DNA of 64,000 bases from Tretioscincus oriximinensis (Eukaryota; Chordata; Lepidosauria; Squamata; Gymnophthalmidae), in assembly GCA_022410635.1 (NCBI GenBank), contig JAJVDF010000259.1, positions 742,026 through 806,025 of the forward strand. Reading direction: 5' to 3'. The notes under the pieces were generated by a model. It was given only the letters and a program-made list of their open reading frames with translations. It searched no databases and was not told where the DNA came from. Position 1 is the stretch's first letter, and each line of letters starts with the position of its first letter. Shown one piece after another: positions 57,941 through 64,000 of this stretch. A program made the position numbers and the translations under genes.

Positions 57941-57984
57941 TATTTGTTGTTACTTTATCAGGAAAATAGCTATTATGATGGGCA

Positions 57985-58100
57985 CATAAGAATATGAAAG
58001 GATCCTTCCTGAGTGAGACCACAATCGGTCTAGTCAAGCATCCTGTCTCATGCAGTGGCCTGTTTGTTTTGGGACATTCTCAAGCAGAAGAAACCAAAAC
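57985..58100 (-). mobile_element. CR1 LINE 3' tail fragment
   Basis: cacataagaatatgaaagga, gtctagtcaagcatcctgtc and catgcagtggcc match the minus-strand CR1 ends at 7926 and 26818. Confidence 0.75.
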
Positions 58101-58674
58101 CTTTACCTGCTTTAAATGTCCTCCAAACTGCCTTACAGGCTTCCTGTGTGTTTTTCACTTGGGAAAATTATATTGTATAAAAATTTAACTCATCTTACCC
58201 ATGGAGCTGACAGAAATGAATGGATTTTATTAATCTGTGACAGCATACACACAATAAAAAGTGGTTCAAAGCATCTTGTGGTAGTAGTGGGCTAGTGTTT
58301 TTATTCACAATATTGGGTCCCAAAAATGTAATTCCAAAATTCATTATTGTTTTTTTATTGCACATTAGTGGTGAATTGAGAACAGCAGTATCTCTATCTT
58401 TCCACATCAGTAACTGCTATTTGTAATATGTGCCAATGGAGAGAGAGCTTAATATTCCTAACTATATATAAGAGATACAATATCCTGTACTGTTAAAATA
58501 TTTAAAATATGTATATTGGATGACATGAATATAATTTATTTCTTTTTTAGTTAGTTGAACTTCCACCGATCTGATTTCTGGCAGGTTAAGGTCCCATTCC
58601 TCTTTCTATGATAAGGCACCTGATAAAACTCTTCTGCCATTGCGTTTTCATTTGTCGGCACAGTAGGTATGATA
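58101..58674. other. unrecognised sequence
   Basis: No gene or repeat family was recognised. Confidence 0.4.
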
Positions 58675-58677
58675 TTA

Positions 58678-58819
58678 GGCTGCATCCTCAAATCATTTTT
58701 ATTCCACTACTATAGTGGAATATTTCACAATATTCCACAATAAAGCATTGTGTGGACAGATTTATTCCAGAATATCTATGCTTTATTGTGGAATAAATAA
58801 GTGATGTGTGTATGCAGCC
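58678..58819. mobile_element. PIF/Harbinger-type MITE
   Basis: A 142-bp element with ends ggctgcat and atgcagcc, flanked by TTA on both sides (58675-58677, 58820-58822), the 3-bp duplication of PIF/Harbinger transposons. The interior is built from inverted gtggaat/attccac blocks around ttccacaataaagcattgtg. Related copies are at 62284-62404 and, as a right end, at about 61545-61631. Confidence 0.82.
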
Positions 58820-58822
58820 TTA

Positions 58823-59502
58823 CTTTAATGTCATCACCACTGAGAGCACCAGTCGCTAAGGGAATAATTTTGTTGCCCTTAGCAGTTGTCCCATAATTGC
58901 TGTTGAAAATAACACTTCCACACTTGCAAATAGAGATAAGGAAGCATTCGTTTCAGAGATTCTCAGAGTAACTTCCCCACATGACTCAAAGAAAATGAAG
59001 CCCCACAACAAATTCAAAGAAAAAACCGTATGTCCATGATTGTCACTTTCAAGAAGTTCTGTTTCTGCTACTAATTTAGCACAAATATTGTCAGTATGTA
59101 AATATATAATCTAAAAACAGTTTATTGTGTTAGAACATTGGCTTGTTTCAAATTCTGCCTGGTTATTTTAAACCCAAAGCAAAAGGTACTTTGGGTTGTT
59201 AGTCACAGTGCACTATGGGCTCTCTGATGCAAGCTCTCTTGTTCTGCTAACATTTCAAACCCAACGCAGAAAACCCATCTTAATTGTTTTGCAAATATCA
59301 TGTTGGAGGAGAGATTTTTCTTGCTCTCACAGTCCCAAGTGGCAAAGCAATTCCACAGCAAATAGCAGCACGATCAAGCAATCAAGAAAACGAAAGCATA
59401 TGGCAGACTGGAGGTGAGGAAAGGAGTCTGTTAAGGGTCAGAATTCTCTGGAGCATTGTCAGAAACAAAAAGATTATAGGTGAGAGGAAAGGGGTATGGT
59501 GT
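58823..59502. other. unrecognised sequence
   Basis: No gene or repeat family was recognised. Confidence 0.4.
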
Positions 59503-59597
59503 GAAGAAGAAGAAGAAGAAGAAGAAGAAGAAGAAGAAGAAGAAGAAGAAGAAGAAGAAGAAGAAGAAGAAGAAGAAGAAGAAGAAGAAGAAGAAGA
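59503..59597 (+). repeat. (GAA)n microsatellite next to an N gap
   Basis: About 31 uninterrupted gaa units reach the edge of the gap, so the real length is unknown. Confidence 0.95.
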
Positions 59598-60023
59598 NNN
59601 NNNNNNNNNNNNNNNNNNNNNNNNNNNNNNNNNNNNNNNNNNNNNNNNNNNNNNNNNNNNNNNNNNNNNNNNNNNNNNNNNNNNNNNNNNNNNNNNNNNN
59701 NNNNNNNAGGAGGCTTTTGTACCTCGCCCTTGTCACACAAACGGACTGACACAGAGTGACCTTTCAAAGGGATTCAAAGTGGCTTACAAGGGTATTTTTG
59801 ACTGAAGGCTTACATTCTATCTTCCCCACCAGGCTGTGGTGGTTCCCATATATCTACTTGCAGTCAGTTGCAATTTCTTGCAATTCATGCTTTAGAACAG
59901 ATGGGTTGGCTAGAGCTACAGGCTAGTGAAAGGTGCTCACCCCTCCCCATGTCCGACACAAGGCTTTGAAACACGATTGCCCAAATGAGAGACGGACTCC
60001 TTAGCGACTGAGCTATCCATGCC
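59503..60023 (-). mobile_element. tRNA-derived SINE family A with GAA tail and N gap
   Basis: The tail is a (GAA)n tract (59503-59597) that runs into 110 N (59598-59707). The body follows in order: gattcaaagtggcttacaag, attctatcttccccaccagg, ttggctagagctacaggcta and acacaaggctttgaaacacg, with the head complement agcgactgagctatccatgc. It is full length apart from the gap. Confidence 0.9.
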
Positions 60024-60345
60024 AGGAATGAAGATGGCAATTTTGAATGATGCAATTACATGCTATAGTTTTGCAACCTTAGAAAATTTTGAATAGGGCC
60101 CCCACAAGGTTTTACTACAGTTATGGTANTTANATCATGAAGAATCTGCCTCATGTACTTTAAGCATCTCATTTGCTAAAATCCCCAATTGCTCTGGATT
60201 TTCCTGATAGTAGTTACAAGCTGCTGTTGGAGTGGNCTTCTCTTTTCCCTGGAGGATAGGATGTGCGCCGATTATCCAAATTATTGGTTTTCCGGGAACT
60301 TCCATTGTCAAATCAGCAAATAGGGTTATTGCTGAAAGCTTTTGG
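60024..60345. other. unrecognised sequence
   Basis: No gene was recognised. It contains isolated N bases. Confidence 0.4.
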
Positions 60346-60441
60346 GGTTATATCTCAGTACAGAGCTTGGTCATCCACATGCCAGTGTAGGCTGTCCTAC
60401 ACTAGCATGTAGATGGCACATTCCTATTCTGAGATGTAGCC
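60346..60441. mobile_element. palindromic element family B, compact copy
   Basis: The arms ggttatatctcagtacagag ... tccacatgccagtgtagg and cctacactagcatgtaga ... ctgagatgtagcc pair around ctgt. It is the clearest palindrome of the family also seen at 18180. Confidence 0.8.
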
Positions 60442-61008
60442 AAGAAGAAGGCTCAGGGGGGATGGGGCGAATGTCATCTGTGAACCAAACTGTTTCTTAA
60501 TTAATAAGGTTCTTTGCCATGGGGGCTGACTGATATGCTTTTGCACTGGAAAAGTTCTTTATTCCTGCGTGATTGCTGGCAGAGTCTCAAAAGCAGCAGA
60601 AAACCCTGAAGTGACCTTTATTTCGAGTTACAATATTGTGTTTACTATTGAAATTGATTTTGCTCCTAATGCAGGAAAAGTTCTTTTAGGTTGTGCAATT
60701 TACATCTGTCTTGTTAACTGTTCATACAAATCTAACCTGCGAAATTTCAAAATAAACACAAACCACAACTGATTTTACTACACACATTAATCATGGNCTT
60801 AAATCAATATGGCAAAGGCAGAGAGGAGGGAAAATAGGGGGAAGAATGAACCAGAGTCCCAATTGCTTTTTCTATTTTTCTCTTTCATTTTCTTCTCAGT
60901 TCTATGAAGAATGTTTATTCTGTTTAGCAATGTGTTTCTGTTGCCACAAATACAGCTCTCATTGATAAGGTGAAGAAGTTATTTTTATCCAGATTAAACC
61001 ATAAGAAA
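60442..61008. other. unrecognised sequence
   Basis: No gene or repeat family was recognised. Confidence 0.4.
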
Positions 61009-61455
61009 GTGGGACAATCCCGGTTTGGGGTACTAAAATATAGTCCCCTCCAGATTTTAAGGCAAAATCCCGGCTTTTTACATTCCCCGATGCTGCATCA
61101 GGGAATGTAAAAATGCAGGATTTTAAAGGCAAAGNAGCCATCAGAGCTGACGGCTGCAGCCCGAGCTACGCTTTCCGGGGTCCTGGAAGGGACCTCAGAG
61201 NNTGCCGTAGCTGCTCCAATGCTGGAGGCGGAGTTTCACGCGCCTGNCTGCAAAGCGGGCCAACTCACCTCCAAAGGAAAAANGCCTGGGTTTGTGAAAG
61301 GAGAATAGCNCACGCGTACCTGCTCCTTTGCTGGACGCTTGTGGTGAGACAGGCAGAAGAGGTTTTGCCTGTCTCGCTACAAGCGTCCGTATGTGCGCAT
61401 GCGTGCACACCCCACCCCCATCCCGGTTTTGGGTTGCCAGAATATGGCAACCCTA
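61009..61455. mobile_element. hAT-like non-autonomous element, left end unclear
   Basis: The right end is ggttgccagaatatggcaaccctat, a typical hAT-like tagggttgcca terminus read backwards. Inside lie a 61-bp palindrome (61064-61124, arms aaaatcccggctttttacat and mate) and a second one at 61336-61389 (gacgcttgt ... acaagcgtc). The region between is CpG-rich. The left terminus is not recognisable, so it may be truncated. Confidence 0.55.
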
Positions 61456-61544
61456 TTTCCATAGGCTGCTGCAAATAAAATAAAAAAATCCTCGGGCTGC
61501 ATGCCACAAGATCGAGGAGCGCTGTGAGGCATTTGCCCACAGAA

Positions 61545-61631
61545 TACAGACTTTTCGTGTGCACAGACACACGATTGCTATATTCCAGAATATAGCTTTA
61601 TTCCGATTTTTTCGTTGTGTGCATGCAGCCT
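61545..61631. mobile_element. Harbinger-type MITE right end
   Basis: gtgtgcatgcagcc followed by taa, with an inner palindrome gctatattccagaatatagc, matches the right end of the element at 58678. It abuts a CR1 fragment. Confidence 0.6.
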
Positions 61632-62050
61632 AATTCTGTTTTAAAGCTATCCAGGCTGCTTGGTACCACCACTTCTTCTGGAAGTAAATTCCATTGTCCA
61701 ATGGCCCTCTGGGTAAAAAACAAACAAAACCCTTTCCCTTGCCTGTCTCTTCTGCCATGAGTTTCAAAGAGTGCCCCCTAGTTTGTATATTATGTGATAA
61801 AGAAAATATTTTTTTCTCTTTTCACCTTGTGCGTCCCCTGATTGATTATTTGCACTTCAATCTCAAACATTGTTTTCAAGGCTGAAGAGACACACACTTT
61901 GAAGCCTGATTTCATAGGGAAGATGTTCCACTCCCTAGATAATTCTTGTTGCACTTTTTTGCACCCTCTCCAGTTCCACGGTGTCTGTTTTAAAGTATGG
62001 TGACCAAAATTTTACACATTATATCCTAACATTGACCAGAGCAATTTCTT
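61632..62050 (-). mobile_element. CR1-clade LINE fragment
   Basis: aaagctatccaggctgcttg, cttctggaagtaaattccat, ttgcaccctctccagttcca and aaagtatggtgaccaaaatt are the minus-strand CR1 coding region seen at 27080-27430, extending a little further upstream. The 3' untranslated end is absent. Frameshifts are evident. Confidence 0.87.
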
Positions 62051-62283
62051 TGGTTAGGTTCAGTGTTTTTACATAGCTCTACACAGCTTCTACACTCCAC
62101 TTCCACATTAGTTCAATGAAACTAATTGCCACTGCATATTAACTAGCAACTTGTTGACAGCATTGAGATCCTAGGCCCCCAATCTGGAATAGTGGAGAGT
62201 AAAGAGATGATGTCCTACAATAATGTTATTATGGGATAATCAACTCCTGACATGGGAATTAGGTAAAAAGCAACAACACTTAA
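62051..62283. other. unrecognised sequence
   Basis: No gene or repeat family was recognised. Confidence 0.4.
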
Positions 62284-62404
62284 GCCTAATCCACACATTA
62301 CTTATTTATTCTACTATATTCCACAATAAAACAGATATTCTGGAATAAACCAGTCCACACAATGCTTTATTGGGGAATATTATGGAATATAAGTGATATG
62401 TGGT
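62284..62404. mobile_element. Harbinger-type MITE, second copy
   Basis: ccacacattacttatttatt, acagatattctggaataaac and cagtccacacaatgctttat align with the complement of the element at 58678 over its length. The ends are decayed. Confidence 0.75.
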
Positions 62405-62822
62405 TTCTTTTCTGGAATTTGCTCCCATGGTCTTGGTGATGCTCCCACGTAACGCACAGTGTTGAAACTGCCCCAACTGATATCCATGCAGCCACCAGCA
62501 TATTCATCNAGTGCCATCATGGGAACAGTGTGAGACAAGTTAAATGACCCTGCTAACTCTCCAATTTTGCTCTGCCATGCGGCAAGGACACTGAGAGGCT
62601 AGTGTGGGTTCCAGCACAAACCCTCCATTTTCCCCTTGCAATCTGGTGGCAGCCTCAGTCTAGCCCTTGCTTTTCTATCCAAAATATAACAACTTTCCCT
62701 AGTGGAGCCACCCTTAACTTTTCAAAATACAGTTTTTTAAAAACAGACTATTTTTTTAAAAAATGAAAGCCTCTTCTCTACATATAAATTTACATGACAA
62801 GGAACCTTGCTTTAACAAAATA
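62405..62822. other. unrecognised sequence
   Basis: No gene or repeat family was recognised. Confidence 0.4.
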
Positions 62823-63100
62823 TANTAGTGGAATAAGCCCATTGCCTGAGTTTAATGCAGTTGGGGCCATCTAGNTTACTCTTCTTCCCCCACCCCCCTC
62901 CCTTCGTGTTCCTTCTTTCTTCTTCCTGTATTTTCCTTCCCTCTTCCTGCTGTTGTGTTGAGCCAGGCTCCATGGCACCTGCTGCCATCCAGGCTCTGGC
63001 TTTAGAATGTTGGGATTTATCCAAATGTTGTCCAGTCACAGAGCCTTCAGGGACTATTGTGACTCTGGAATATATATATAGAGAGATAACCTATGCATAA
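62823..63100 (+). mobile_element. C/T-rich repeat family C, third copy
   Basis: The left end antagtggaataagcccatt matches 6471 and 42563, followed by a pyrimidine-rich core (62880-62950). Its right part differs from the other two. It ends in atatatatatagagagata. Confidence 0.6.
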
Positions 63101-63388
63101 TTAACAGTAAATGTAAAACAAATAATTATAAGAATACACACAGCAGGAAAATGGATGGTCTTATGACAGGCTCTGCAAACATCCAGGCTAGTCAGTGTTC
63201 ATCCTAAGAATCTGTGGTTGACCGGCTCCATCAGCCACGCATAAAAGAGACTAGTTCCACCAAGTTTTCTCCCTGTGCCATTTGTCAGTAAGAGGCACCA
63301 TTCCATTTATCTGTATCATCTGTATATAAGAANCTTTATATTCAAGAAGCTTTTAATGCTTTCTACTGCTGGAAGAATGAGTGAATCG
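63101..63388. other. unrecognised sequence
   Basis: No gene or repeat family was recognised. Confidence 0.4.
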
Positions 63389-63400
63389 TTACAGTAAGAT

Positions 63401-63550
63401 TTCAAAGAAATAGCTATGTTAATCTTTGTCCAGGAAGTCTAGCAAGGGGGGTTCACAGATGTATTGGAGATAGACTTGTCAACAAAAGCTCATGCAACCT
63501 TTCCTTCTCTTGTTAGTCTCTAAAGTGCTACGAGCTCCCCATGCTAGCCA
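63401..63550. mobile_element. Penelope-like tail, asymmetric inverted pair with 12-bp TSD
   Basis: Left piece, minus: ttcaaagaaatagctatgtt and gaagtctagcaaggggg are the complement of the extreme 3' end seen at 55000-55015. Right piece, plus: gatagacttgtcaacaaaag, ctcttgttagtctctaaagt and gctacgagctcc. It is bounded by the perfect 12-bp repeat ttacagtaagat at 63389-63400 and 63551-63562. Confidence 0.88.
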
Positions 63551-63562
63551 TTACAGTAAGAT

Positions 63563-64000
63563 AAAATGCAATGGAGAAATAATTAGCTAGAGCTGTCATG
63601 ACAACCAAAGGACCATTTCAGATAATCATTGGTGCTATTGATGACTGGATGAACACTAAATTTGTTCTTTCCTGACCAACAGTTAAACGAATTGGAGTGA
63701 GGAGTTTGTGATTACTCCAATCTATCCCTGAGCCATAACTTGCAAACACACTCCCAACAGAAGTTCCAGGCATTCCATCTGTGACTGAATAATGAGTGCA
63801 TTGATTCTAAATTTCAGCTAGTATGTGAAATCTGGACTAATCTCATAGGTCCAAACTCAGCCCCAATATCACAGGCCCATATCCAAGGTCCAGACCCAAC
63901 ATTGCATGTCCAAAACTATTTTCCTGAGGTAGCACTGCAAAGTCCAAATCTAGAGTCTGAAGTTGGTATTGTAAAATCAAGAGTCACCTATATGACACTA
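63563..64000. other. unrecognised sequence
   Basis: No gene was recognised. 63840-63960 has an irregular repetition of gtccaaa/ccagac-like words without a clear unit. Confidence 0.4.

Noticed and set aside
59284..59805. A 173-residue frame rich in glutamate.
   Set aside because: It is the GAA tail of a SINE plus the N gap.
61113..61478. A 121-residue frame.
   Set aside because: It contains many ambiguous bases and lies in a hAT-like element with palindromes.
1..64000. CRISPR arrays, bacterial operons or phage-like genes.
   Set aside because: No regularly spaced direct repeats with unique spacers and no dense coding; the repeat content is vertebrate.

Overview
The window looks like vertebrate, non-coding, transposon-rich nuclear DNA, most likely from a squamate reptile (a lizard or relative). 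The evidence is the mixture of repeats: CR1 and L2 retrotransposons with lizard-style 3' ends, L1 and Rex1/L2-like relics, a GIY-YIG Penelope-like element (PLE), two families of tRNA-derived SINEs, and hAT-type and Harbinger-type miniature elements, in an AT-rich background. The sequence alone does not give genus or family. I found no convincing host protein-coding exon, no rRNA, no functional tRNA gene, no CRISPR array and no bacterial-style operon. The stretch is either intergenic or a large intron.

Layout. 0-5.6 kb: a SINE, three hAT-type miniature elements in 2.5 kb, a 227-bp-spaced direct repeat, and a SINE split by a large foldback element. 6.4-8.5 kb: a C/T-rich repeat invaded by a SINE with an assembly gap, a CR1 tail and an inverted PLE tail pair. 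9.4-14.8 kb: SINEs, an L2 fragment lodged inside a SINE, two further L2 pieces, a CR1 tail and a palindromic element. 16.8-25.3 kb: SINEs, a broken L2 with a palindrome, a 290-bp compound microsatellite, a perfect 30-bp-arm hairpin and a 136-bp duplicated segment. 26.8-37 kb: the best CR1 relics (one on each strand), an L1 3' end, a Rex1/L2-like relic, a second L1 fragment and a 67-bp Tc1/mariner-like palindrome. 38.5-49.6 kb: PLE, SINE, CR1 and L2 pieces separated by long unrecognised, probably single-copy stretches. 49.6-58.1 kb: an AT-rich tract hit by four PLE insertions, including the only coding relic, and a CpG-dense foldback patch. 58.6-64 kb: Harbinger-type MITEs, a SINE with a GAA tail and gap, a hAT-like end, a CR1 relic and a last PLE inverted pair.

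The most informative signal is the PLE family. Its short copies share a tail (core ctacgaaagcttatgcc). Several are head-to-head inverted tail dimers, and three insertions in the window are bounded by perfect 12-bp direct repeats (52380-53544, 54827-55015, 63401-63550). In the two inverted ones, both arms lie inside a single target-site duplication, so each dimer came from one insertion event. Everything here is read by eye; identities are visual estimates and no alignments or database searches were run.
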